NCBI RefSeq assembly: GCF_030538285.1
Contig: NZ_JAUNUG010000012.1
Span: 16,406-72,041, forward strand
Source: Corynebacterium sp.
Lineage (GTDB): Bacteria > Actinomycetota > Actinomycetes > Mycobacteriales > Mycobacteriaceae
Direction: 5' to 3'
DNA length: 55,636 nucleotides
Part shown: positions 44,539 through 55,636 of the stretch, one piece after another
Position numbering within the stretch: the first letter of the stretch is position 1
How the letters are laid out: each line of letters starts with the position of its first letter
Made by a program: the position numbers and the translations under genes
The notes under the pieces: generated by a model
The model's database searches: none
Seen by the model: the letters and a program-made list of their open reading frames with translations, nothing else
Told to the model about the DNA's origin: nothing

Positions 44539-47229
44539 CTAGAACACCCCGCGCGGCGGGTCAGCCTCGACGACATTCACGTCCCCGGCCTCCTCCTTCG
44601 GCGCCTCCGCCGGATCGGCGCCCTTGATCATCCACAGGATGGTGTCCAGTTCCTCGGGCTTGACCAGCACGTCACGCGCCTTGGAGCCTTCAGAAGGCCC
44701 GACCACGCCGCGGGTTTCCATGAGGTCCATGAGGCGACCGGCCTTGGCGAAGCCGATGCGCAGCTTGCGCTGCAGCATGGACGTCGAGCCGAGCTGCGAG
44801 GTGACCACCAGCTCCACGGCCTCGAGGAGGTCGTCCATGTCCTTTCCGATGTCCTCGTCGATCTCCTTTTTGGCATCGGAGCCGCGGTCCTCGGTGACGC
44901 CCTCGGTGTAGTTGGGTTGTGCCTGGTCCTTGGCGGCGTCGACAACGGCCTGGACCTCTTCGTCGGTGACGAAGGCTCCCTGGAGGCGCTGCGGCTTGCC
45001 GGCGCCCTGCGGGATGAACAGGCCATCGCCCATACCGATGAGCTTTTCGGCGCCGGCCTGGTCGAGGATGACGCGGGAGTCGGTAAGCGAGGACGTCGCG
45101 AAGGCGAGGCGCGAGGGGACGTTGGTCTTGATCAGGCCGGTGACCACGTCGACGGAGGGCCGCTGGGTGGCCAGGACGAGGTGGATGCCGGCGGCGCGGG
45201 CTTTCTGGGTGATGCGGACGATGGAGTCCTCGATCTCCTTCGGCGCGGTCATCATGAGGTCGGCAAGCTCGTCGACGACGCAGATGATGAAGGGGTAGGG
45301 GCGGTATTCGCGCTCGGAACCCAGCGGGGTCTCGATCTCCCCTGCCTTGACCTTGCGGTTGAAGTCCTTGATGTGGCGCACGCGCGCGGACTTCATGTCC
45401 ATGTAGCGCTGTTCCATCTCCTCGACGAGCCACTGCAGCGCAGCGGAGGCCTTCTTCGGCTGGGTGATGATCGGGGTGATCAGGTGCGGGATGCCCTCAT
45501 AGGGCGTGAGCTCGACCATCTTGGGGTCGACGAGGATCAGGCGCACCTCCTCAGGCGTGGCGCGCGTGAGCAGTGAGACGAGCATGGAGTTGATGAAGGC
45601 GGACTTACCCGAGCCGGTGGATCCGGCGACGAGCAGGTGCGGCATCTTCTGTACGGAGTGGGAGACGAAGTCGCCTTCGATGTCCTTGCCCAGGCCGATG
45701 AGCATGGGGTCATGGTTACCGCGGGTGGCGGGCGCGTTGAGCACATCGGCCAGGCGGACCATTTCGCGGTCGGTGTTGGGCACCTCGATGCCCACCAGCG
45801 ACTTGCCGGGGATGGGGGTGAGCAGGCGGACGTTGTCGGTCGCCACGGCGTAGGCCAGGTTGGACTGCAGGTTGGTGATCTTGGAGACCTTGACACCCGG
45901 GCCCAGTTCCACTTCGTAGCGGGTGACGGTCGGGCCGCGGGAGAATCCGGTGACGGTGGCGTCGACGTTGAATTCGTTGAAGACGTCGGTGATCGCCTCG
46001 ATCATCCGGTCGTTGGTTTCGGTGCGGGTTTTGGGGCGCTCGCCGTCGATAAGCAGGTTGGTGCTGGGCAGCTGGTAGTCGGTGGTGGTGTCCGGCTGGC
46101 GCGGTTCCGGCACGGGCAGATCCTCCACCTCGGATTTCGGGGTGGCGGCGGGCACGGCGGCGGCGTCGATGCCGGAGCGGGCGACGATGGCCTGACGCAT
46201 CTGCTCGCGGGAGGCGTCGACGGCGTCGACGGCCGGGAATTCATCGGTGTCCGCGCGGCGGACGGGGGTGTCAAACAGCGTGTGCTGGGTGTCGTGTTCA
46301 AATTCTTCCGCGTGGTCTTCTTCGACCGGGTAGTTGTCCAGCGGCGTCGTCATGCTTCTCGACGCCCGCGTCACCCGCGGCTTCGGCCGCGGGCGGGGTG
46401 CGCGCTCGCGGCCTTCGGCAAGCGCGTCGATGTCGTCGTCGACGAAACCGTAGGGGTCATCGTCGGAGATGTCGTCGTGCTCGGGTCCGGGGGTGCGGAT
46501 GTCGCGGATGAGCTGGGCGAGGTAGTCGAACCCCTGGCGGGTGGTGATGCCGGTGGCCTTGAGCGCGCCGTAGATGATGACCAGCACGAGCAGCGGAATC
46601 GCCACATAGGAGCTGAAACCTAAGGCCAGGGTGCCGCCGGTCCAGGCGCCGATGGCACCACCAGCGATGGCGCGTCCCTCCCACTCGGCGGGGTTGCCGG
46701 CGAGCAAGTGGACGAGGCCGAGCATGGCGACGGCGATGAGCGTGGTGCCGATGGCGATGCGCGGGCGCTCGCCGGGGTTGTCGCTGAGCCCGAGCATGAG
46801 CGCGATAGCCAGGGCGATCAGTGCCACGGGCAGGATGAGTGCGCCAGCGCCGATGGCCAGGTGGGCGGCGGTGGAAATGGCCGCGCCAATGGGTCCCGCG
46901 ACATCGAGCCACACGGAGGCGCCGAGGACGGCCGCCAGGCCGAGAAGAACCAGGGCGATGCCGTCCATGTCGACGTCACGGCGCTCGCGCGGCTCGCGCT
47001 CCTCCGGTTCCGGGGCAGCGGGCTCGGCGGAGCGGCGGGTCAGGTTGCCCACGCCGCGGGCGAGGGAGCCGAGACCGCCACCGACCGCACGGAAAGCGCT
47101 GCCGGTCCTCTCTTCGGAGGTCTCAGCAGCGCGGAATGCGGAGGTCGCGGGCTGTTGGGCCTTGCTTCCTCGGGAGGAGGGCCGGGTGCGGTCCTTCTTG
47201 GTGCGGGGCGCCGAGCTTCGTACAGACAT
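44539..47229 (-). CDS. ftsK: DNA translocase FtsK/SpoIIIE
   Basis: About 896 aa. Basic N-terminus, four transmembrane segments (about 90-240), a variable linker with acidic and Pro-rich sequence, then the motor: Walker A AGSTGSGKSAFI (about 530) and Walker B FIICVVDELADL. The C-terminal gamma winged-helix (STSMLQRKLRIGFAKAGRLM) reads polar DNA sequences. It pumps chromosome termini through the division septum. The start is at MSVRSSAPR. One CGTCGATAAGC copy lies at 46044. Confidence 0.95.
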   Translation of the reverse strand: MSVRSSAPRTKKDRTRPSSRGSKAQQPATSAFRAAETSEERTGSAFRAVGGGLGSLARGVGNLTRRSAEPAAPEPEEREPRERRDVDMDGIALVLLGLAAVLGASVWLDVAGPIGAAISTAAHLAIGAGALILPVALIALAIALMLGLSDNPGERPRIAIGTTLIAVAMLGLVHLLAGNPAEWEGRAIAGGAIGAWTGGTLALGFSSYVAIPLLVLVIIYGALKATGITTRQGFDYLAQLIRDIRTPGPEHDDISDDDPYGFVDDDIDALAEGRERAPRPRPKPRVTRASRSMTTPLDNYPVEEDHAEEFEHDTQHTLFDTPVRRADTDEFPAVDAVDASREQMRQAIVARSGIDAAAVPAATPKSEVEDLPVPEPRQPDTTTDYQLPSTNLLIDGERPKTRTETNDRMIEAITDVFNEFNVDATVTGFSRGPTVTRYEVELGPGVKVSKITNLQSNLAYAVATDNVRLLTPIPGKSLVGIEVPNTDREMVRLADVLNAPATRGNHDPMLIGLGKDIEGDFVSHSVQKMPHLLVAGSTGSGKSAFINSMLVSLLTRATPEEVRLILVDPKMVELTPYEGIPHLITPIITQPKKASAALQWLVEEMEQRYMDMKSARVRHIKDFNRKVKAGEIETPLGSEREYRPYPFIICVVDELADLMMTAPKEIEDSIVRITQKARAAGIHLVLATQRPSVDVVTGLIKTNVPSRLAFATSSLTDSRVILDQAGAEKLIGMGDGLFIPQGAGKPQRLQGAFVTDEEVQAVVDAAKDQAQPNYTEGVTEDRGSDAKKEIDEDIGKDMDDLLEAVELVVTSQLGSTSMLQRKLRIGFAKAGRLMDLMETRGVVGPSEGSKARDVLVKPEELDTILWMIKGADPAEAPKEEAGDVNVVEADPPRGVF

Positions 47230-47287
47230 GGCCCCCACTGTAGTAGTTCACACCACTTCATTCACATCAGCCACACCGGGCACAGGT

Positions 47288-47914
47288 TCATAATCCTCCG
47301 CGGTGGGCGTCGGCGGGGTTGCCGTCGATACGCACCTCGACCACATCGCGGCCGAAAACCCACAGCAGGATCTCCCCCACCGCGCCGCTCACGCTGACCA
47401 CGTTCTCGCCGTCCTCGCTCACCCCGCGCTCATCCACGGCGACAATCCGCGGCAGCCCCTCCGGATGCAGGATCACCGGCGCCTCACTGTCCTTGAGCAG
47501 CCGCGGCGCCAACATCTTGACAATCCCGTGCAGCTGCTTGTTCACCGCCGCGCTGAACTCCCGGGGACGCGCCACCCCGTCGCCGCGGCGTACATCTTCG
47601 TGGTGCACGAAGTGTTCCGCGGTGTTCATCTGCTTATCGACGAACCGCACCGGGTTCAACGTCCCCGGTCCCGCCGCCCACTCGCGCACGACCTCCTCAT
47701 AGTCACGCTCCGCGGTCTTCGCGCTGGCCTTCGCCAACTGGCCCGCCAGCGCGGGAACGAACATGCCGGCGGCGGCGAGTGGCCGGTTCTCGCGCAGGTA
47801 GAGATGGATCGCCATATCGCGGGTGTCCCATCCTTCACAGAGGGTGGGGGCGGTGGGGCCGACGTCGATAAGCAAGTCGGCAAGGCGGGTGCGCTCGGTG
47901 GCAGAAAAAGACAT
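47288..47914 (-). CDS. TIGR03085-family (maleylpyruvate isomerase-like) protein
   Basis: 208 aa from MSFSATERTRLADLL. A DinB-like helical bundle with possible metal ligands (FVDKQMNTAEHFVHHEDVRR, His-rich) typical of the mycothiol-dependent isomerase superfamily, TIGR03085 subset. Two CGTCGATAAGC copies 232 bp apart in opposite orientation lie in it. Substrate unknown. Confidence 0.75.
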   Translation of the reverse strand: MSFSATERTRLADLLIDVGPTAPTLCEGWDTRDMAIHLYLRENRPLAAAGMFVPALAGQLAKASAKTAERDYEEVVREWAAGPGTLNPVRFVDKQMNTAEHFVHHEDVRRGDGVARPREFSAAVNKQLHGIVKMLAPRLLKDSEAPVILHPEGLPRIVAVDERGVSEDGENVVSVSGAVGEILLWVFGRDVVEVRIDGNPADAHRGGL

Positions 47915-47951
47915 GCACCCCAGCATAGCGCCGGGGTGCATGGGTGAGCCT

Positions 47952-50039
47952 TTAGAGCGAGGGTCGGGCGGAGGCCTTGATCTCGTCGTCGTCGATGGCG
48001 TCGTCGAGGTCGGAGGTCATGGGCACGACCGTCGGCAGGATCATCGGCTCGCGGCGCCACTTCTGCTCCACGAAACGGGAGACGCGGCGGCGCAGCTGCT
48101 GGACCATGCGGTAGGGGTTGTTCTCGCCCTCCGCGGCCAGGTCGTTGAGGATGGTCTCGGCCAGTTCCTTGACCTCGGGGGTCATGGCGCGGTCATCCTC
48201 GCTGAAGCCCTTGGTCTCCACCGTCGGGGACTCCATGAGTCGACCGGTGCGGTTATCGATCACCGCGGTGATGGAGATCAGGCCGCCGGAGCCGAGGCTC
48301 GTGCGGTCGGCGAGGACATCCGCGTCGACCTCACCCATGGTGGTGCCGTCGACGTAGAGGTTACCCACCGGGATCTGGCCGACAACCTGGGCGCGACCAT
48401 CGACGAGATCGACGACGACACCGTTCTGGGCCAGCACCACGCGATCACGCTCGGTACCGGTGGCAATCGCCAGCTCCTTGTTGGCGCGCAGGTGGCGCCA
48501 CTCGCCGTGAACCGGCATGGCGTTTTTCGGACGTGCCGCGTTGTAGAGGAACAGCAGCTCGCCGGCGTATCCGTGACCGGAGGTGTGCACCTTGGCGTCC
48601 TTGCCGGTGATCACGGTGGCGCCGATCTGGGCCAGCATGTTGATGACACCGAACACAGCCTCCTCGTTGCCCGGGACGAGCGAGGAGGACAGGATGATCA
48701 GGTCGCCGTCGCGGACGGTGATCTGCCGGTGCTCACGGCGCGCCATGCGGGACAGCGCCGCCATCGGCTCACCCTGGGTACCGGTGGTGATGAGCATGAC
48801 TTTGTGCGGGGCCATCTTCGAGGCATCATCCATGGACACGATGGTGCCCTTCGGTGCCTTGAGGTAGCCCATCTTCTCGGCGATCTCCATGTTGCGGATC
48901 ATCGAGCGACCGTTGAAGGCGACCTTGCGGCCCGCGGCGACAGCAGCGTCGACGGCTGCCTGCACGCGGTAGACGTTGGAGGCGAAGGACGCGAGGATGA
49001 CGCGCTGGCGGGCATCGGCCACAATGCGCTTGAGCGTCGGGGCGACATCCGCCTCGGAACCGGAGACACCCGGGGTGGTGGCGTTGGTCGAGTCACAGAG
49101 CATGAGGTCCACGCCCTCATCACCGAAGCGGGACAGCGCCGGGAGGTCGGTCGGGCGACCGTCCGTCGGGGTCTGGTCCAGCTTGATGTCACCGGTGTGG
49201 ATGACCAGGCCGGCGCCGGTCTTGATCGCCAGTCCGAGGCAGTCCGGGATGGAGTGGTTGACGGCCCAGAAACGGATGTTGAAGGGGCCGCGGTTCTCAT
49301 CGGAGGACTCGTTGACCTCGATGAGCTTCGGACGCAGGCGGTGCTCCTTACACTTCGCGGCGATGAGCGCGAGGGTGAAGCGGGAGGCCAGGATCGGGAT
49401 GTCCGGGCGCAGCTTGAGCAGCCACGGGATGGCACCGATGTGGTCCTCATGGCCGTGGGTGACCACGAGTGCATCGACGCGGTCGAGGTGCTTCTCAATC
49501 GGACCAAAGTCCGGGAGGATCAGGTCCACGCCCGGCTCACCGGAGGACGGGAAGAGCACACCACAGTCAACGATGAGCAGACGGTTGTTGTACTCGAAGA
49601 CCGTCATGTTGCGGCCGATCTCGGAGATACCGCCCAGCGCGTAGATGCGCAGGCCGTTCTTCGGGGCCTTCGGCGGCTCCGGCAGGCGCTTGGTCAAATC
49701 CGCGCCCTGCATGGACTTGACGACGTTGCGACGTCCCCGTCCACCCTGGTTCCGGTCGTGGTTGCCCTGGTTCTGGCCACCCTGGCCCCCCTGGTTGCGG
49801 CCGCCCCGGCCACCACGGCCGCGGTTGTTGCCGCCGCTGCGGGAGCGGTTGCCATTGCCGTTGCCGTTGTTGCCGTTACCGCCGCGGTTGCCGGATTCGG
49901 TCGGCGGGGTGCTGCGCTCAGCGTTTCCGTTCGTCTCCGGGGTCGGTGCCTGGAAAACCGGGGATGCAGCGGTGCTCTCGGTCTCCGGCGGGCCCGCCTT
50001 GCGGGTGACCTTCCGGGCACGATTACGGGATTCAGTCAT
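47952..50039 (-). CDS. rnj: Ribonuclease J
   Basis: 695 aa. The first 130 residues are a disordered, Asn/Gly/Arg-rich region (RSRSGGNNRGRGGRGG). Then the metallo-beta-lactamase fold has HGHEDH (Zn ligands), the beta-CASP region and a C-terminal domain. RNase J has endo- and 5'-exonuclease activity in RNA decay. It starts two bases after the dapA stop, ending the dapB-thyX-dapA-rnj unit. Confidence 0.95.
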   Translation of the reverse strand: MTESRNRARKVTRKAGPPETESTAASPVFQAPTPETNGNAERSTPPTESGNRGGNGNNGNGNGNRSRSGGNNRGRGGRGGRNQGGQGGQNQGNHDRNQGGRGRRNVVKSMQGADLTKRLPEPPKAPKNGLRIYALGGISEIGRNMTVFEYNNRLLIVDCGVLFPSSGEPGVDLILPDFGPIEKHLDRVDALVVTHGHEDHIGAIPWLLKLRPDIPILASRFTLALIAAKCKEHRLRPKLIEVNESSDENRGPFNIRFWAVNHSIPDCLGLAIKTGAGLVIHTGDIKLDQTPTDGRPTDLPALSRFGDEGVDLMLCDSTNATTPGVSGSEADVAPTLKRIVADARQRVILASFASNVYRVQAAVDAAVAAGRKVAFNGRSMIRNMEIAEKMGYLKAPKGTIVSMDDASKMAPHKVMLITTGTQGEPMAALSRMARREHRQITVRDGDLIILSSSLVPGNEEAVFGVINMLAQIGATVITGKDAKVHTSGHGYAGELLFLYNAARPKNAMPVHGEWRHLRANKELAIATGTERDRVVLAQNGVVVDLVDGRAQVVGQIPVGNLYVDGTTMGEVDADVLADRTSLGSGGLISITAVIDNRTGRLMESPTVETKGFSEDDRAMTPEVKELAETILNDLAAEGENNPYRMVQQLRRRVSRFVEQKWRREPMILPTVVPMTSDLDDAIDDDEIKASARPSL

Positions 50040-50041
50040 AT

Positions 50042-51759
<1,718 letters not shown>

Positions 51760-51760
51760 T

Positions 51761-52949
<1,189 letters not shown>

Positions 52950-52953
<4 letters not shown>

Positions 52954-53513
52954 GGCGGTGGCTCGTGGTGTTGCCACTGGTGTTGGTGGCGTGCGCTTCC
53001 CCGGATCCGGAGCCCGCGCCAGAACCTGTCACCTCCACGGTGACGGCAACGCCCACGACGTCTACGCCCGGCGTCCAGCCCCTGGGCTCTCCGGACACGG
53101 GCCGCCAGGAGCACTGGCCTTCGCTATCGGAACTGCAGGTCACCGGCTATCGCATCGGCGAACACGAGACCTTCAACCGCCTCGTCTTCGACCTGGAGGG
53201 CGCGGGCGAGCCGGGCTGGTTCATCGAGTACACCGACACTCCCCTGCAGCAGGCCTCCGGTTTGCCCGTGGACTATGAGGGCAGCACCGCCCTGCAGGTG
53301 ATCATCATGGGCACGCCCTACCCGATGGGCGATGATTCGGCGCTGCTGGAGCACGGCCCGCACCCCGGCGGCGGCGTGATCAACCACATCACCTACGCCA
53401 GCCTCTTTGAGGCGAATTCGGAGTTTGTCATCGGCCTGAATGAGCGCCATCCGTATTCGGTGACGTACCTGGAGGATCCGAAACGGCTTGTCATCGATCT
53501 GGTCACGGGTTAA
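52950..53513 (+). CDS. AMIN-like domain lipoprotein 1
   Basis: 187 aa. Lipobox LVLVAC with lipidated Cys-15, a Pro/Thr-rich linker (about 18-45), then a beta-rich domain (GYRIGEHETFNRLVFDLEG, HPYSVTYLEDPKRLVIDLV) resembling the AMIN-like family. It is a paralogue of the next gene. It may bind cell-wall or surface polymers. Confidence 0.8.
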
Positions 53514-53566
53514 CAATTCGGTAATAACCGGTGACAATTATTGGTTATGACACATATCGTGGACCT

Positions 53567-54208
53567 ATGAACGCTTATCGACGTCCCCTCATCCCCGCCG
53601 CCGTCCTTCTTATCGGTGCTGCGTTGCTCACCGCCTGCAACGATGGCGATGCAGGCGGTGCCGAAACCACCGCCGCTGACTCCAGCCCGCTCACGGTCAC
53701 CTCCACCGCCGCGCCCGCCCAGGAGACGACGACCACCACCCCGGACGAAGAATCTGAGCCCACCGATCGGCCTCTGGGCACTCCCTCCACCGAGGATCTG
53801 GAGCGCAGCCCCGAGTGGGAGGAGCCCGCTCCCCTGCTCACCGGCATCCGCGTCGGAGAGCATGAGACCTTCGACCGGGTGGTCTATGACTTCGTCGGCA
53901 ATGGAGAACCCGGCTGGTTTACCGGTTACCTTGACCAGCCCTATCAGCAGGGCTCCGGCCATGACGTGGAGGTTGCCGGCCAGGCCTTCCTCAAGATCGA
54001 CCTCACCGGCACGACCTACCCCTTCGAGCATGATCACGAGGGCCTGGATGTCGGCGAGTACCCCGGCGGCGGTGTGATCGCCGAGGTGGTCAACACCGGC
54101 ACCTTCGAGGGCCACACGCTGACCTACATCGGCCTGGATGAGCAGCGCCCGTACTCGGTGACGGTGCTGCAGGATCCGCTGCGGGTGGTCGTGGACATCG
54201 AGAAATAA
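53567..54208 (+). CDS. AMIN-like domain lipoprotein 2
   Basis: 213 aa. Lipobox ALLTAC with lipidated Cys-22 (start MNAYRRPLIP), a Thr-rich linker, then the same domain as the preceding lipoprotein (GIRVGEHETFDRVVYDFVG, RPYSVTVLQDPLRVVVDI). The second residues are encoded by a reversed CGTCGATAAGC copy, giving N-A-Y-R-R. Confidence 0.82.
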   Translation: MNAYRRPLIPAAVLLIGAALLTACNDGDAGGAETTAADSSPLTVTSTAAPAQETTTTTPDEESEPTDRPLGTPSTEDLERSPEWEEPAPLLTGIRVGEHETFDRVVYDFVGNGEPGWFTGYLDQPYQQGSGHDVEVAGQAFLKIDLTGTTYPFEHDHEGLDVGEYPGGGVIAEVVNTGTFEGHTLTYIGLDEQRPYSVTVLQDPLRVVVDIEK

Positions 54209-54223
54209 GGGGCATTCCCCTTA

Positions 54224-54412
54224 CTACCTGGTGACGGGATCATCACCCGGTTCAGAGTGGTCGGCCACGTCCTTGTTCTGGTCAGTTTTGTTCCGGCGGT
54301 TGAACACGGGGTAGAGGGCGATGGCGGCGATGACGAGAATCAACAGCAACCACCACCAATTGAATCCGGAGTTGTCAGCGGCGGCCAGCAGAAGGTCATG
54401 AGGGAAAGTCAT
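54224..54412 (-). CDS. Small membrane protein, 62 aa
   Basis: MTFPHDLLLAAADNSGFNWW leads to one hydrophobic segment (WLLLILVIAAIALYPVF) and a polar, charged C-terminus. No ribosome binding site was identified; start by length. Function unknown. Confidence 0.55.
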   Translation of the reverse strand: MTFPHDLLLAAADNSGFNWWWLLLILVIAAIALYPVFNRRNKTDQNKDVADHSEPGDDPVTR

Positions 54413-54482
54413 GCCTGCAAAACTACCTTCGCCCAGATCAGCCCGCATGTTCTAGAAACACGAGGGCCAGTCGGGGCGTCGT

Positions 54483-54584
54483 GCCCTCGGGGCTCGGGAG
54501 CGCCCCCTCGGCATCGCTCCCTAAGGGCGTCCGTAGGTTCGGGATCGCACTGATCCCTACTGCACGATCGCGAACCCCGAGGGC
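54483..54584. other. Structured intergenic element before gpsI 3' end
   Basis: Outer arms GCCCTCGGGGCTCG-GGAGCG (54483-54502) and CGATCGCGAAC-CCCGAGGGC (54565-54584) match as inverted repeats at 17 of 20 positions. Inside is a smaller hairpin GGATC-N5-GATCC (54542-54556). The whole could form a branched RNA of about 100 bases, or be a repeat family member. Confidence 0.45.
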
Positions 54585-54607
54585 AACGCCGTGCCCACCA
54601 ACGCACA

Positions 54608-54642
54608 GCGCCCCCGCCCACCACGAGGGTGAACGGGGGCGC
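54608..54642 (-). terminator. GC-rich hairpin after gpsI
   Basis: GCGCCCCCG (54608-54616) and CGGGGGCGC (54634-54642) pair perfectly over 17 bases, 24 bases after the gpsI stop. No T tract follows. Confidence 0.55.
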
Positions 54643-54665
54643 CGCAGCAGCCAGCCTCAGGCAGA

Positions 54666-55636
54666 TTAGTCCTCGACGGGGACGAGGGAGATCTTGCCGC
54701 GGTTGTCGATGTCGGCGATCTCGACCTGGATCTTCTCGCCGACGTTGATCACATCCTCGACCTTCTCGATACGCTCGTCGCCACCGAGGTTGGAGATGTG
54801 GATGAGGCCATCGCGGCCCGGGGTCAGGGAGACGAAGGCGCCGAAGGCGACAGTCTTGACGACAGTGCCCAGGTAACGCTCGCCGACCTTCGGCAGCTGC
54901 GGGTTGGCAATCGAGTTGATCTTCTCGATCGCAGCATCCGCAGCCTCACCGGAGGCGGCGGAGACGTAGACAGTGCCGTCGTCCTCAATGGAGACGTCAG
55001 CGCCGGTGTCCTCGGTGATGGAGTTGATGGTCTTGCCCTTCGGGCCGATGAGCTCACCGATCTTGTTCATCGGGATCTTCACGGTGGTGATCTTCGGCGC
55101 GAGCTTATTCATCGGGTCCGGGCCGTCGATGACGTCGGCCATGGTCTCCAGAATGGTCAGGCGTGCCTCGCGGGCCTGGGACAGGGCGTCGGTAAGCACC
55201 TGCGAGGGGATGCCGTCGAGCTTGGTGTCCAGCTGCAGGGCGGTGATGAACTCCGGGGTGCCGGCGACCTTGAAGTCCATGTCGCCAAACGCGTCCTCGG
55301 CGCCGAGGATGTCGGTCAGCGCGACGTACTTGGTTTCGCCGTCGACCTCATCGGAGACCAGGCCCATGGCGATACCCGCGACCGGCGCCTTGAGCGGCAC
55401 ACCGGCGTTGTACAGGGAAAGGGTGGACGCGCAGACGGAACCCATGGAGGTGGAACCGTTGGAGCCCAGGGCCTCAGAGACCTGGCGGATGGTGTACGGG
55501 AACTCCTCGCGGGACGGGATGACCGGCTCGAGCGCACGCTCGGCAAGCGCACCGTGGCCGATCTCGCGGCGCTTCGGGGATCCGACGCGGCCGGTCTCAC
55601 CGGTGGAGTACGGCGGGAAGTTGTAGTGGTGGATGT
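54666..55636 (-). CDS. gpsI: Polynucleotide phosphorylase / guanosine pentaphosphate synthetase (partial)
   Basis: The C-terminal 323 codons; the 5' part lies beyond the window end. Visible are the second RNase PH domain ([37 protein letters not shown]), a KH domain ([19 protein letters not shown]) and an S1 domain ([20 protein letters not shown]). It degrades RNA 3' to 5' and can make polymer tails. The rpsO gene expected upstream is outside the window. Confidence 0.96.
   Translation of the reverse strand, partial: IHHYNFPPYSTGETGRVGSPKRREIGHGALAERALEPVIPSREEFPYTIRQVSEALGSNGSTSMGSVCASTLSLYNAGVPLKAPVAGIAMGLVSDEVDGETKYVALTDILGAEDAFGDMDFKVAGTPEFITALQLDTKLDGIPSQVLTDALSQAREARLTILETMADVIDGPDPMNKLAPKITTVKIPMNKIGELIGPKGKTINSITEDTGADVSIEDDGTVYVSAASGEAADAAIEKINSIANPQLPKVGERYLGTVVKTVAFGAFVSLTPGRDGLIHISNLGGDERIEKVEDVINVGEKIQVEIADIDNRGKISLVPVED

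Overview
The window is a GC-rich chromosomal segment of a Corynebacterium-type actinobacterium. The gene order is diagnostic: divS-like/lexA/nrdR, sugR next to ptsI-fruK-ptsF-ptsH, dapF-miaA-miaB, gluABCD, recX-recA-DUF3046, bioYMN, pspA-clgR-cinA-pgsA, ftsK, and rnj-dapA-thyX-dapB. GTG/TTG starts, 1-4 base start/stop overlaps and apparently leaderless promoters fit the same group. No rRNA, tRNA, IS element, prophage or CRISPR array was seen. This is core genome, with a probably acquired iron-uptake block (feoABC) and several small genes of unknown function.

Layout. 1-3.8 kb: a PepSY-type lipoprotein, the ahpC-ahpD peroxide-defence pair with divergent oxyR, and a membrane protein. 3.8-9.6 kb: hrpA helicase, nrdR, a DivS-like cell-division inhibitor candidate and lexA, the last two sharing a region full of SOS half-sites. 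9.6-16 kb: fructose/glucose PTS genes with the SugR regulator. 16-20 kb: two small unknowns, uracil permease, hflX. 20-22.4 kb: feoABC behind a DtxR-like box, translationally coupled into hflX. 22.5-31.2 kb: unknowns, dapF, miaA, a LigB-like protein, a DUF349 protein, a GNAT protein, a decayed gene, and miaB. 31.3-35.5 kb: glutamate ABC importer gluABCD and two small lipoproteins. 35.5-39.7 kb: recX-recA, DUF3046, and the biotin ECF importer bioYMN behind a BioQ-like operator. 39.7-44.5 kb: yceI with small upstream ORFs, pspA, clgR, cinA, pgsA, a YciI protein, and terC under a yybP-ykoY (manganese) riboswitch. 44.5-55.6 kb: ftsK, a TIGR03085-type protein, rnj-dapA-thyX-dapB, a VOC protein, two paralogous lipoproteins, and the 3' part of gpsI (PNPase).

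The most striking observation is not a gene. The 11-mer CGTCGATAAGC occurs 18 times (10 on +, 8 on -), about once per 3 kb, where chance predicts well below one copy. It lies in coding sequence in three different frame settings and also between genes, so selection appears to act on the DNA. It behaves like a genome-wide signal (uptake, recombination, or binding of a chromosome-organising protein). I know of no such signal described for this genus. Other candidates are a manganese riboswitch whose 3' hairpin covers the terC ribosome binding site, a cluster of 29-41 aa ORFs upstream of yceI with a CRP/GlxR-like operator and leaderless promoter, a dispersed 85 bp repeat pair, and a structured intergenic element before gpsI.
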